The notes beneath the pieces were generated by a model, which worked only from the letters and a program-made list of their open reading frames with translations, did not search any database and was not told the origin of the DNA. A program made the translations under genes and the position numbers. From Methylomicrobium sp051061015 (GTDB lineage: Bacteria; Pseudomonadota; Gammaproteobacteria; Methylococcales; Methylomonadaceae): a stretch of 64,000 nucleotides of DNA. The stretch covers positions 1-64,000 of the forward strand of contig JBPFEG010000055.1 of assembly GCA_051061015.1 (NCBI GenBank). The letters run 5' to 3'. This document shows positions 17,709-26,323 of the stretch, one piece after another. Positions within the stretch are counted from its first letter, which is position 1; every line of letters begins with the position of its first letter.

Positions 17709-17740
17709 CGCCTATCTCATATTAATGTCGGCGTAGGATG

Positions 17741-18517
17741 CTAATCGGCTGAAATATCGACAAACCCGTGCACTCCCCGCTTTGATTTGACTGCCAGCCA
17801 GCTTTTCAAAAACTTCAGTTCCTCGGTTTCTTCCAAACCGTCCAGACTTTTTTTATTTCTCAGTAAACGGAAGGCTGCCGACAGCACGTTATAACGCTCA
17901 CCGGTAATCCCCACCCTGCGCAAACCGAGCGTGTTCAGCCGGTAATGACGAGCCGGGCGGCCACCGATCAACGTGAACGGAATCACGTCCATGTTCAGGC
18001 CGGTCGTGCCCTGCACGATCGCATAAGCGCCGATCCGGCAAAACTGGTGCGCAACGACCGCGCCGCCCATGAATACATGGCTGCCGACTTCGACATGGCC
18101 GCCGATCGCGACATTGTTAGCGAAGATCGTTTTGTCGCCGATCGTGCAGTCGTGCGCGACATGGCTGTTGTTCATGAAAAAGCAGCCGGAGCCGATCCGG
18201 GTTTCGGCGTTTTCCTTGCTCGCGCGATGGGCCGTGAAGCCTTCGCGGAATACATTGTTGTCGCCGATAGTCAGCCAGCTGACTGTTTCGGCGTTGAAGC
18301 CGGTATCCTGAGGCAGACCGCCCAATATCGCATGAGGATGCAGAATATTGCCCGAACCCATTCTGACATGACCGTGCACGACCGCATGCGCCCCGACCTG
18401 ACAGTGATCGCCGAACACCGCACCGCTTTCGATCACCGCGAACGGGCCGACAATAATGCCGTCTCCAAGCGTTACGTCGGGAGCGATATAAGCGGTCGGG
18501 TGAATCTGTTGTGTCAT
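17741..18517 (-). CDS. lpxA: LpxA-type acyl-ACP--UDP-N-acetylglucosamine O-acyltransferase
   Basis: Left-handed beta-helix acyltransferase of 258 residues, the first step of lipid A synthesis. Hexapeptide repeats run from residue about 6 (IHPTAYIAPDVTLGDG) to about 185. The catalytic histidine is in HVAHDC (H122), and GGHVEVGSHVFMGGAVVAHQF is a conserved block. The C-terminal helical domain holds GLRRVGITGERY. The gene lies apart from the usual lpxD-fabZ-lpxA-lpxB cluster; lpxD itself appears alone at the other end of the window. It may therefore be a second copy, which cannot be settled here. Confidence 0.9.
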   Translation of the reverse strand: MTQQIHPTAYIAPDVTLGDGIIVGPFAVIESGAVFGDHCQVGAHAVVHGHVRMGSGNILHPHAILGGLPQDTGFNAETVSWLTIGDNNVFREGFTAHRASKENAETRIGSGCFFMNNSHVAHDCTIGDKTIFANNVAIGGHVEVGSHVFMGGAVVAHQFCRIGAYAIVQGTTGLNMDVIPFTLIGGRPARHYRLNTLGLRRVGITGERYNVLSAAFRLLRNKKSLDGLEETEELKFLKSWLAVKSKRGVHGFVDISAD

Positions 18518-18523
18518 TTTTAA

Positions 18524-19408
18524 TTAGCCTCTGGGATGATATTTGGAATGTAAATCTTTGAGCCGTTCGCGCGCAATGTGAGTATAAATCTGCGTCGTCG
18601 ATAGGTCAGAATGGCCGAGCAACAGCTGTACCACGCGCAAATCGGCGCCATGATTCAGCAGATGCGTCGCAAACGCATGCCGCAAGGTGTGCGGCGACAG
18701 TTCCGTGCCGATGCCGGCTTTTTTCGCATGGCGCTTGATGATATGCCAAAACGCCTGTCGAGTCATGCCTTCCGCCCGATTCGTCACGAACAGGTAATCG
18801 CATTGGCGTGCGCCGAGCAGATCCGGGCGCGCCTGGCTCATATAGTTTTCGAGCCAGCTCATCGCGACTTCGCCGACCGGCACCAGCCGCTCCTTGCTGC
18901 CTTTGCCGGTGACGCGGACCACTCCCTGACGGAAACTGATCTGTTCGAACTTGAGCCCGACAAGTTCAGACACCCGCAGCCCTGTCGCATACAGCATTTC
19001 GAGCATCGTTTTATCGCGCATGCCGAGCGCATTCGAAACTTCAGGCGCGTCGAGCAGCCGTTCGACATCCTTTTCCGACAATGACTGCGGTAAAGGCCGG
19101 CCGATATAAGGCGACTCGATCAGCGCGGTCGGATCGGCGATAATCCGGTTTTCACGAACACAATAACCGTAAAAACCGCGCAGGGTCGAAAGAATACGTG
19201 CGGTGGAACGACTGCCGATCCCCTGCTGATAACGGAACGCGAGAAAACGCGACAACTGATCGCCATTGACTTCGAGCATCGGTTTGCCTTTCAGCCATTC
19301 CGCAAAAATCCGTAGATCGCTGCCGTAGGCGGCCAGTGTGTTTTCGCTAAGCCCCTGCTCGGCCCAAGCGGCATCCAGATACTGATCGATCAACTCCGCG
19401 GCATTCAT
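18524..19408 (-). CDS. xerD: Tyrosine recombinase XerD
   Basis: Site-specific recombinase of the chromosome-dimer resolution system, 294 residues. The N-terminal SAM-like domain (LIDQYLDAAWAEQGLSENTLAAYGSDL) precedes the catalytic domain. Catalytic residues are visible in YATGLRVSELVGL (Arg), HTLRHAFATHLLNHGADLR (His/Arg), and the tyrosine in LGHSDLSTTQIYTH. Length and N-terminus fit XerD better than a phage integrase. Its ATG overlaps the ogt stop by 4 bases and lpxA follows 6 bases later, so this looks like a housekeeping operon rather than part of an integrated element. Confidence 0.93.
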   Translation of the reverse strand: MNAAELIDQYLDAAWAEQGLSENTLAAYGSDLRIFAEWLKGKPMLEVNGDQLSRFLAFRYQQGIGSRSTARILSTLRGFYGYCVRENRIIADPTALIESPYIGRPLPQSLSEKDVERLLDAPEVSNALGMRDKTMLEMLYATGLRVSELVGLKFEQISFRQGVVRVTGKGSKERLVPVGEVAMSWLENYMSQARPDLLGARQCDYLFVTNRAEGMTRQAFWHIIKRHAKKAGIGTELSPHTLRHAFATHLLNHGADLRVVQLLLGHSDLSTTQIYTHIARERLKDLHSKYHPRG

Positions 19409-19902
19409 CGACGATGTTCCGCTTCAAACCGTAACAGTTGGATTTTGATTTCCATCAAAGCACCGTCGATGGCGCCGCAATAGCCGCCAAGACCGGAGGA
19501 CGAGATGATGCGGTGGCAGGGGATGATCGGCGCATAGGGATTGTCGCGGCAGGCATTGCCGACCGCCCGGGCCGCAGACCCCAAAATGCGGGCCAAGGCA
19601 GCATAAGTCCGTGTCTCGCCGAACGGGATTCGGCACAATTCAGCCCATACCTGGCGTCGATAAGGAGTGCCCTGGTTCAACAGTTTAACTTCGAGGGGCC
19701 TATTCCAATCCTGCCAATACGCATCGAACAGGATTTGCCAATGGCCGTCGCCCGGCACACTGCTGGCTATGCCAATGATCCAATCCATATTGATGATCAC
19801 ATCCCCACGCACAGTCAGGAGCAATTGGCCAGCGGGTGTCTTCACCGCGATATCCCTCGCCGGCTCTTCACAGCGGTCGATCCACTCTACTACAAACGGC
19901 AT
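19405..19902 (-). CDS. ogt: Methylated-DNA--protein-cysteine methyltransferase
   Basis: Suicide repair enzyme that moves alkyl groups from O6-alkylguanine to its own cysteine. The acceptor motif is PCHRII with C129, preceded by the DNA-binding helix IPFGETRTYAALARILG and the arginine-finger stretch ARAVGNACRDNPYA. 165 residues is standard for an Ogt-type protein without an Ada domain. It is the first gene of ogt-xerD-lpxA-pncC. Upstream lies a 550-base gap before the divergent cytochrome gene. Confidence 0.92.
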   Translation of the reverse strand: MPFVVEWIDRCEEPARDIAVKTPAGQLLLTVRGDVIINMDWIIGIASSVPGDGHWQILFDAYWQDWNRPLEVKLLNQGTPYRRQVWAELCRIPFGETRTYAALARILGSAARAVGNACRDNPYAPIIPCHRIISSSGLGGYCGAIDGALMEIKIQLLRFEAEHRR

Positions 19903-20452
19903 CTATCTACATCAAAGGCAATGAACTATCAAGGCGCACCCTCTCTGTACATCATAACTATGTAAGCATTTTCTTACAAGCTTATGATATATCAGAATAA
20001 TTTTTAGCCACATCCATGACACTCTATGGTTGACAAAGTTTCCCAGTTAAGTACACAATCTGAAGGATTATCTGAGCCGGATAAAGACAACTCAACCTGA
20101 GAGTAAGAATAAATTAAGAAAAAATCCACGTTAACTTCTGCTCGTTTTGCATTAACAATTTAAGAGCTATTCTAACTGAGTTTGCACCCGAATCGCCGAA
20201 ATCTGCTCGGAGTCAAAATTTCTCTCGAGATTTCGCTTTGGAAAGACCCCGTATTGGCGATACTGAAAAACGGCAAATGGTGATCCAAAGCAATCTTTTT
20301 GCAGAAACCCTGGGGACTTAACATTAAATCCACTTGTTAATCACTACAATAAAACCGTTTCACCACCGGAGGTTACCCTAAAAATACACCGCATTTCAGA
20401 CCGGCAAACCATCATTTTGCAGGATTTTCAATTTAACTGGGGGAGAATAAAT
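19903..20452. promoter_or_regulatory. Long leader/promoter region of the di-heme cytochrome gene
   Basis: 550 bases between divergent ogt and the cytochrome gene with no convincing reading frame. It is AT-rich around 19960-20170. A TTGACA hexamer at 20030-20035 is a possible -35 box, but the -10 element is poor (near 20052), so the promoter is uncertain. The last 14 bases carry GGGGGAGA, a strong ribosome-binding site at the right distance from the ATG at 20453. The length suggests a regulated promoter or a long leader. Confidence 0.4.
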
Positions 20453-23008
20453 ATGAAACTGAAAAAATCAGCCCTTGCGCTGATGCTGGCCGGTACCGGC
20501 TTTCTAAGCCTGGCTGGCTACAGCAGCGCGAGCATGGCGGTACTTTTTAGCAGCAATGTCTGCAAAAATAAACAAGGCGAAATCATCGATGAAGCGATGT
20601 GCGCGAAACGCGACGCCGCCAGTCTTAAAGGCGCAGACGAGGATTATTTCCGCGACATGGATTACGGCATCACCAAAAATCCCGAGGAGCTGGCCAAAAC
20701 GCTGGCGCCGTTCGTGCCTGGCATTACGCCTGAACAGGCGGTCAAAAGCGTCGCGACCGGCCGCAATAACTGGATCGTCTGGACTGCCGGTAACGACCGC
20801 TTGTGGAACACGATCAGTTACCGGAGTGTCGGTAACCTCGATTTTCTGAAAACCCTGTCGAATCACCCCAGCCTCAAATTCAGCCGCAGCAACCGCTGGA
20901 ACTACCTGGGTCTGGTCAACGAACCCTGTTTCGAAAAAGGCACCGGCCCGCGCAAAGACCGCTATGGACTCTGGCTCGACGTGCGCTCGGAAGAGTGCGC
21001 GCCTGATCCGTTCGAAAACGAAGAAAAATACCCCGGCGTCAAATACGGTGCGCGTGGAAAAAACATTCCGGCCGGCTCCTACTACGGCTATGCGACCGGC
21101 ATTGTCGGCCTGCGCCTATTCCCGAACCCGGATTTCGATGAGAGGGCCGAAAAAGCCTGGGATCCGGAACGTTACTACACCGATCCGAGCTATTTCAACA
21201 ACAAGAATTTGGTCAAGCCTTACCGGGTCGGGATGTCCTGCGGCTTTTGCCACGTCGGCCCGAACCCCGCCAATCCGCCTGCCGACCCCGAAAATCCGAA
21301 ATGGGAGAACCTGAATTCGAATCCGGGCGCGCAATACTTCTGGATTGACCGGATCTTTTCCTGGGAAGCCGATCCGTCCGCTTTCCCATTCCAACTGTTT
21401 GCCACCTCGCGTCCGGGCGCGCTCGATACGTCGCTGATTTCGAGCGACTACATCAACAACCCGCGCACGATGAATGCAGTCTATAACCTGGTGCCGCGCT
21501 TGTTGAACGCCAAGAAATTCGGCGAGGAGAAACTCGGCGGCGGCAGCCTGGACAACCGGCAATTGAACGATTACGTCAAGTCCGGGCCGTTGACCGAATT
21601 CTACAAAGCGCCCGATACCGTGTTCACCCCGCGCGTCTTGAAAGACGGCGCCGATTCAGTCGGCGCGCTTGGCGCGCTGAACCGCGTGTTCATCAACATC
21701 GGCCTGTTCAGCGAAGACTGGCTGACCCACTTCAATCCATTGGTCGGCGGCAAGCCCATCACGCCAATCAAGATTATGCAGTCGCGCAAGAATTCGAGCT
21801 ACTGGCAAGCCAATGAAGCGCAAACGCCGGATCTGGCGCTGTTCTTTGTCGCCGCCACCCGCCCCGACCTATTGAAAAACGCCCCGGGCGGTGACCAGCA
21901 CCTGACCAAAGACACGGCCGTACTGACCCGCGGCAAGGAAGTGTTCGGCGAACGCTGCGCGCGCTGCCATTCCAGCAAATTGCCGGAAAAGGCCTACAGC
22001 TTCTTCCCGAACGGCGGCGTCGGTAAGGATTACCTGAAATACTGGGGTAATTACTGGCGCTGGACGCAAACGGACGAGTTCAAGAAAGCGATCAACGAAA
22101 TCGTCAAGAAGGATGACTTCCTGCAGGACAACTTCCTGTCCACCGATCTGCGCATCCCTGTCACGCTGCTCGAAACGAACGCCTGCAGCCCGCTCGCAAC
22201 CAATGGAATCGAAGGCAACATCTGGAACGACTTCACCTCGCAGTCCTACAAGAATCTGCCGTCGGTCGGCAAATTCACCGTGCATCATCCGATGACCGGC
22301 AAGCCTTGGGAATACGACATGCCGGGCGGCGGCCGCGGCTTTACCCGGCCGGCCTCCCTGGTTAGCGTTTGGTCGACCGCGCCGTTTCTGCTGAACAACG
22401 CGCTGGGCGAATTCAACCCAAGCCCTGCGGTCGCCGACCGGCTGCAATCGTTCGATAATTCGATCGAACAATTGCTGTGGCCGGAGAAACGTAAAGGCAA
22501 TATCCAGTATCAAACGGCGAACGGCAAAATGCTGCCGGGCTGGATCGACAGAACCTTTGCGACCAGCTACCTGCGGGCTCCTGCGGGTTTTCTGCCGGAC
22601 TGGTTGAACAAGCTGGTCGGCAAGATCGACGGCGGCAAATTTGCCGGCGAACAAGGCCTGGAACTCGGCCCGATTCCGAAAGGTACGCCGGTCAACCTGA
22701 TCACCAACATCAACCTGGACCGTCCTGATGGTTTGGTAAACCGGATCAAGCGCGATGCCGAGCTGGTCGGACTGCTGCTCAAGATCAAACATGATCTTAG
22801 AGCGCTGCCAAAGAATGCGACCGATGAAGAAGCCGCCAAGGTCTTCACCAACCTGGCCGATCCTCTGGTCAAAGCGAGCAAATGTCCTGACTACATCGTC
22901 AATCGCGGCCATTATTTCGGTACCGAGTATTTCAAGGAAGCCGATAAAGAACCGGGTCTGAGCGATGCCGACAAGAAAGCATTGATCGAATTCCTGAAGA
23001 CATTCTAA
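20453..23008 (+). CDS. Secreted di-heme c-type cytochrome, RoxA-like
   Basis: 851 residues with a cleavable signal peptide (MKLKKSALALMLAGTGFLSL, cut near SSASMA) for the periplasm. Two haem-binding motifs are present: CGFCH at 263-267 and CARCH at 502-506. After the second motif comes GGGRGFTRPASLVSVWSTAPFLLNN-type sequence, the KARPLxGIWxTAPYLHN-like block of di-heme cytochromes related to rubber oxygenase RoxA and cytochrome peroxidases. RoxA proteins are about 680 residues, so this is larger. I call it RoxA-like only at superfamily level; the reaction is unknown. The start ATG at 20453 has GGGGGAGA upstream; an in-frame ATG at 20417 is disfavoured. The GMC oxidoreductase follows on the same strand. 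Confidence 0.8.
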   Translation: MKLKKSALALMLAGTGFLSLAGYSSASMAVLFSSNVCKNKQGEIIDEAMCAKRDAASLKGADEDYFRDMDYGITKNPEELAKTLAPFVPGITPEQAVKSVATGRNNWIVWTAGNDRLWNTISYRSVGNLDFLKTLSNHPSLKFSRSNRWNYLGLVNEPCFEKGTGPRKDRYGLWLDVRSEECAPDPFENEEKYPGVKYGARGKNIPAGSYYGYATGIVGLRLFPNPDFDERAEKAWDPERYYTDPSYFNNKNLVKPYRVGMSCGFCHVGPNPANPPADPENPKWENLNSNPGAQYFWIDRIFSWEADPSAFPFQLFATSRPGALDTSLISSDYINNPRTMNAVYNLVPRLLNAKKFGEEKLGGGSLDNRQLNDYVKSGPLTEFYKAPDTVFTPRVLKDGADSVGALGALNRVFINIGLFSEDWLTHFNPLVGGKPITPIKIMQSRKNSSYWQANEAQTPDLALFFVAATRPDLLKNAPGGDQHLTKDTAVLTRGKEVFGERCARCHSSKLPEKAYSFFPNGGVGKDYLKYWGNYWRWTQTDEFKKAINEIVKKDDFLQDNFLSTDLRIPVTLLETNACSPLATNGIEGNIWNDFTSQSYKNLPSVGKFTVHHPMTGKPWEYDMPGGGRGFTRPASLVSVWSTAPFLLNNALGEFNPSPAVADRLQSFDNSIEQLLWPEKRKGNIQYQTANGKMLPGWIDRTFATSYLRAPAGFLPDWLNKLVGKIDGGKFAGEQGLELGPIPKGTPVNLITNINLDRPDGLVNRIKRDAELVGLLLKIKHDLRALPKNATDEEAAKVFTNLADPLVKASKCPDYIVNRGHYFGTEYFKEADKEPGLSDADKKALIEFLKTF

Positions 23009-23026
23009 GTCTTCGGTCTTCGAACG

Positions 23027-23046
23027 GGGCAGCATGGACGCTGCCC
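23027..23046 (+). terminator. Hairpin after the cytochrome gene
   Basis: GGGCAGC at 23027-23033 pairs with GCTGCCC at 23040-23046. There is no strong T-run directly after it, so it may be an mRNA-stability or attenuation hairpin rather than a full terminator. Confidence 0.5.
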
Positions 23047-23074
23047 TCAGCGCTTTTATCCTTTACAGAATCAC

Positions 23075-23107
23075 AAAGCCGCCTCGATCTCGGATTAAGG
23101 CGGCTTT
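23075..23107 (+). terminator. Second intergenic hairpin, terminator-like
   Basis: AAAGCCGCC at 23075-23083 pairs with GGCGGCTTT at 23099-23107, followed by CACTTAATTT. It lies 25 bases before the GMC start codon. With the previous hairpin it could reduce read-through from the cytochrome gene into the GMC gene. Confidence 0.6.
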
Positions 23108-23132
23108 CACTTAATTTGATCAGGAAACAACC

Positions 23133-25001
23133 ATGACAGTATCGAATGCAACTTACGAATACATCGTCGTTGGCTCGGGCGCGGGCGGCGGCACGGTGGC
23201 CGCACGTCTCGCCGAGCGCGGCAAGAAAGTGCTGGTATTGGAAGCCGGCGGCGACCCGAAGCAGCTCCAGGGGGACAACCTGGCATTCCCCGGCGAAAAC
23301 CGTCTGCCAGAGGATTATGATGTGCCGGTTTTCCATCCGTTTTCGACCGAAAACGAAGCGATGCGCTGGGATTTTTTCGTACGCCATTATGAAACCGAAT
23401 CGATTCAGGCGCGGGATCCTAACTACACTTCCCAAGAAAAAGGCGTGTTGTACCCCCGCGCGGGCTGCCTCGGCGGCTGCACCGCCCACAACGCGATGAT
23501 TACCGTCTATCCGCACAATGCCGACTGGGACGAGGTCGCCGAACTCACCGGCGATACTTCCTGGAAAGCCGACAACATGCGCAAATATTTCGAATTGATG
23601 GAGAATTGCGAGCATCGGCCCTACCTGCGGAAACTCGCCAATTGGCTCGGCATCAATCCGTCGCGCCACGGCTTCAAGGGCTGGTTCCAGACCGAAGCCG
23701 CACTGCCGCTCGAAGCCCTGGCAAAGGATAAGAAACTGGTCTTGGCAATCATCGATTCCGCGATTAAGGCCGCGAAAAGTTTGCCTGACCATTTCGACCG
23801 GTTGAAATGGCTCTTCAAAGGATTCGAAGACCCCAACGACTGGCGGCTGGTCAAGGAAAATGCGACGGGACTTCGTTATCCGCCGCTGGCCACCAAAAAA
23901 GGCCGCCGTCACAGCACCCGCGAGCGCCTGCTCGAGGTGCAGCAGAGATATCCCGGCAATTTGACGATCGAACTGGATGCGCTGGTTACCAAGGTGATTC
24001 TCGACGAGAACAACCGCGCCACCGGCGTCGAATATCTGAAAGGCGCCAAACTCTACAAGGCACATGCCAATCCGAGCAATCAGCCCGGGGAACCTCATAC
24101 CGTCCATGCCTCGAAAGAAGTAATCTTGGCCGGAGGCGCCTACAATACGCCGCAATTGTTGATGCTGTCCGGCATCGGTCCGAAGGAAGAACTGCAAAAG
24201 CACGGCATTCAGGTCAAGCATCACCTGCCCGGCGTCGGCACCAATCTGCAGGACCGCTATGAAGTCGGCGTTGTGAACAAAATGAAGCAGGATTGGGAAG
24301 TCCTGAAAGGCGCCACTTATTCAGCCGGCGATCCGCAATACAACGAATGGAAGAACGAAAACAAAGGCGTTTACACGACCAACGGGGCGGTGTTGGCGGC
24401 CATACGGCGTTCGGTTCCTGAAAGACCGTTACCCGATTTGTTCTGTTTCGCGTTGCTCGGCCACTTCGGCGGCTATTATCCTGGCTATTCCAAACGCATC
24501 AAGGACGCCCACAACTTCCTGACCTGGGCCGTGCTGAAGGCGCACACGGTCAATCGCGCCGGCGAAGTCAAACTGGTCTCCAGCGATCCGCGCGACCGGC
24601 CCTATATCAACTTCCGCTATTTTGAGGAAGGCAACGATACCGCAGGCCAGGATCTTGACTCCGTTGTCGAGGGCGTCAAATTTGTGCGCAACCTTGCCAA
24701 GCCGCTCTTCGAACAAGGTCTCCTTGACGAAGAAGTTCTACCCGGCAAGGATGCTCAAACCGACGAACAATTGCGCGATTTCGTTCGCTTTAATGCCTGG
24801 GGGCATCATGCCTCCTGCACTTGCCCAATCGGTGCCGACAACGATCCGATGGCGGTACTGGACAGCCAGTTCCGTGTTCGCGGCATCCAGGGCCTGCGCG
24901 TCGTCGATGCGTCGGTATTCCCGAAGATCCCGGGCTTCTTTATCGTATCCTCGATTTACATAATCGGTGAAAAAGCCGCCGATGTGATCCTGAACGGTTA
25001 A
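23133..25001 (+). CDS. GMC-family FAD-dependent oxidoreductase
   Basis: A 622-residue flavoprotein of the glucose-methanol-choline family. The N-terminal dinucleotide motif VVGSGAGGGTVAARLAERG lies at residues 12-30, the FAD motif LYPRAGCLGGCTAHNAMI near 110, and ILAGGAYNTPQLLMLSGIG near 335. The C-terminal active-site block is WGHHASCTCPIG with the catalytic histidine, ending in VVDASVFPKIPG and FFIVSSIYIIGEKAADVI. GMC enzymes oxidise primary alcohols, sugars or sterols and pass electrons to quinone, cytochrome or O2. No signal peptide or membrane helix is seen, in contrast to the secreted cytochrome before it. A ribosome site AGGAAAC precedes the ATG. The substrate is unknown. Confidence 0.92.
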   Translation: MTVSNATYEYIVVGSGAGGGTVAARLAERGKKVLVLEAGGDPKQLQGDNLAFPGENRLPEDYDVPVFHPFSTENEAMRWDFFVRHYETESIQARDPNYTSQEKGVLYPRAGCLGGCTAHNAMITVYPHNADWDEVAELTGDTSWKADNMRKYFELMENCEHRPYLRKLANWLGINPSRHGFKGWFQTEAALPLEALAKDKKLVLAIIDSAIKAAKSLPDHFDRLKWLFKGFEDPNDWRLVKENATGLRYPPLATKKGRRHSTRERLLEVQQRYPGNLTIELDALVTKVILDENNRATGVEYLKGAKLYKAHANPSNQPGEPHTVHASKEVILAGGAYNTPQLLMLSGIGPKEELQKHGIQVKHHLPGVGTNLQDRYEVGVVNKMKQDWEVLKGATYSAGDPQYNEWKNENKGVYTTNGAVLAAIRRSVPERPLPDLFCFALLGHFGGYYPGYSKRIKDAHNFLTWAVLKAHTVNRAGEVKLVSSDPRDRPYINFRYFEEGNDTAGQDLDSVVEGVKFVRNLAKPLFEQGLLDEEVLPGKDAQTDEQLRDFVRFNAWGHHASCTCPIGADNDPMAVLDSQFRVRGIQGLRVVDASVFPKIPGFFIVSSIYIIGEKAADVILNG

Positions 25002-25308
25002 CCGGAAAACCAGGGTGGGCAGTATTCTTCTGCCCACCTGCTCTTTATCGCAGTAACGGATTAAGATTCACAAACCCTCGGCAGCTGGCCCCGACCTCAT
25101 GCCGCCTCAACCCAGCATCACCCCGAAGTCCTTCTGCATAGCTCGCTCACTGAAGCGAGCCGCTCAACCTGTAAGCTCCTGTTGAAATAGCGAAATCACC
25201 CTATAATGAATCCAAAAGAGTAGAATTAGTCTCAGCTTGATCATTCTGCCATTCCAAAAGCACTGCGGCATTTGCCCGAAGACCACTTACATTAACCTGG
25301 AAATCTGC
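25002..25308. other. 307-base gap with two hairpins and a -10 box
   Basis: GGTGGGCAG/CTGCCCACC at 25014-25038 is probably the terminator of the GMC gene. GCTCGCT-CACTGA-AGCGAGC forms a second hairpin at 25141-25160. A perfect TATAAT at 25202-25207 is a likely -10 box for the VIT-family gene; the nearest -35-like TTGAAA (25182-25187) is only 14 bases away, so the promoter is not ideal. No gene is seen. Confidence 0.5.
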
Positions 25309-26004
25309 ATGCCTACTCATCATCCCGAATCTCATCGCACGCATCGGACCGGCTGGCTCCGGGCCGCGGTCATGGGCGCCAACGATGGCATCGTTTCGAC
25401 GGCCAGCTTGATTGTGGGTATTGCTGCTTCACAAGCAACGCCCCACGATATTTTGCTTGCCGGCAGCGCAGGACTGGCAGCAGGCGCGATGTCGATGGCG
25501 GCCGGCGAATACGTTTCGGTCAGTTCGCAAGCCGACACCGAAAAGGCCGATCTGGCACGCGAACGCCAGGAGTTAGACGAGAATCATCCGTATGAACTGG
25601 ACGAGCTGACTGGCATTTATATCCGGCGCGGCCTCGATCCCCTGCTTGCCGAGCAGGTGGCCGCCCAGTTGATGGAGCATGACGCGCTCGGCGCACACGC
25701 CTTCGAAGAATTGGGCATTTCGGTGCAAGGGTCCGCGCGTCCGATTCAGGCCGCCATAACGTCGGCGTTCACGTTCACGGTCGGCGCCATACTTCCGTTA
25801 CTGGTCGCGCTGTTCACGCCCGGCCCCAGGACCGCTCTTTGGGTCTCCTCGTATTCGCTGGCATTTCTGGCGCTGCTGGGGCTCGTCTCGGCCTATACCG
25901 GCGGCTCCAGCCTGATTAAAGGCACCGTCCGCGTTACTTTCTGGGGCGCGTTGGCGATGGGCTTAACTGCCGGGGTCGGCAAATTGTTCGGCTCGGTAGT
26001 GTAA
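25309..26004 (+). CDS. VIT1/CCC1-family iron or manganese transporter
   Basis: A 231-residue membrane protein of the VIT/CCC1 family. The first membrane region WLRAAVMGANDGIVSTASLI carries the family signature, followed by AAGAMSMAAGEYVSVSSQADTE. A cytosolic helical stretch rich in Glu (residues about 75-125, probable metal-binding domain) then leads into three more hydrophobic segments. Such proteins move Fe2+ or Mn2+ across membranes. The frame is open upstream to 25237; I chose the ATG at 25309 because it follows a GGAA ribosome site and gives the family-like MPTHHPESH start. Confidence 0.9.
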   Translation: MPTHHPESHRTHRTGWLRAAVMGANDGIVSTASLIVGIAASQATPHDILLAGSAGLAAGAMSMAAGEYVSVSSQADTEKADLARERQELDENHPYELDELTGIYIRRGLDPLLAEQVAAQLMEHDALGAHAFEELGISVQGSARPIQAAITSAFTFTVGAILPLLVALFTPGPRTALWVSSYSLAFLALLGLVSAYTGGSSLIKGTVRVTFWGALAMGLTAGVGKLFGSVV

Positions 26005-26011
26005 ACCATCG

Positions 26012-26323
26012 ATGACCTGGTTCGTCTATATCATCCTTTGCAGCGACGACTCGCTTTATACCGGCATCACAAATGATGTGCAGCGACGCTTCGAGCAGCA
26101 CGCCAACAGGCGCGGCGCCAAATATTTCAATGGCCGGCAGCCCCGCCGGCTCGTTTATCTGGAGCCCGGGCATAACCGCAGTTCCGCAAGCCGGCGCGAA
26201 CTCCACCTTAAAAAATTGAGCCGGCAACAAAAAGCCTTGCTGATCGAATCAGAAAGCAACCGAATCGATGATTTCCTGAATGTCTCAACTTGCCTGCAAA
26301 TTATGGAAGGCCATGCGGAATAG
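26012..26323 (+). CDS. GIY-YIG nuclease-superfamily protein
   Basis: A 103-residue protein made of one GIY-YIG domain. WFVYIILCSDDSLYTGITND holds the YI...YTG core with the following Arg in RRFEQHANRRGAKYF. These small UPF0213/YhbQ-like proteins are common in bacteria; the physiological role is unclear. It begins 8 bases after the VIT-family stop and overlaps the start of the fructokinase gene by 11 bases, so all three may be co-transcribed. The C-terminal part past residue 80 is not conserved in sequence I recognise. Confidence 0.88.
   Translation: MTWFVYIILCSDDSLYTGITNDVQRRFEQHANRRGAKYFNGRQPRRLVYLEPGHNRSSASRRELHLKKLSRQQKALLIESESNRIDDFLNVSTCLQIMEGHAE

Noticed and set aside
18524..19408. Tyrosine recombinase as a sign of an integrated element
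   Set aside because: Its sequence and operon position fit housekeeping XerD; no att repeats or phage genes are nearby.
22932..24224. 430-codon open frame on the minus strand
   Set aside because: It is antisense to the GMC and cytochrome genes, has no recognisable domains, and reflects GC-rich codon use of the real genes.
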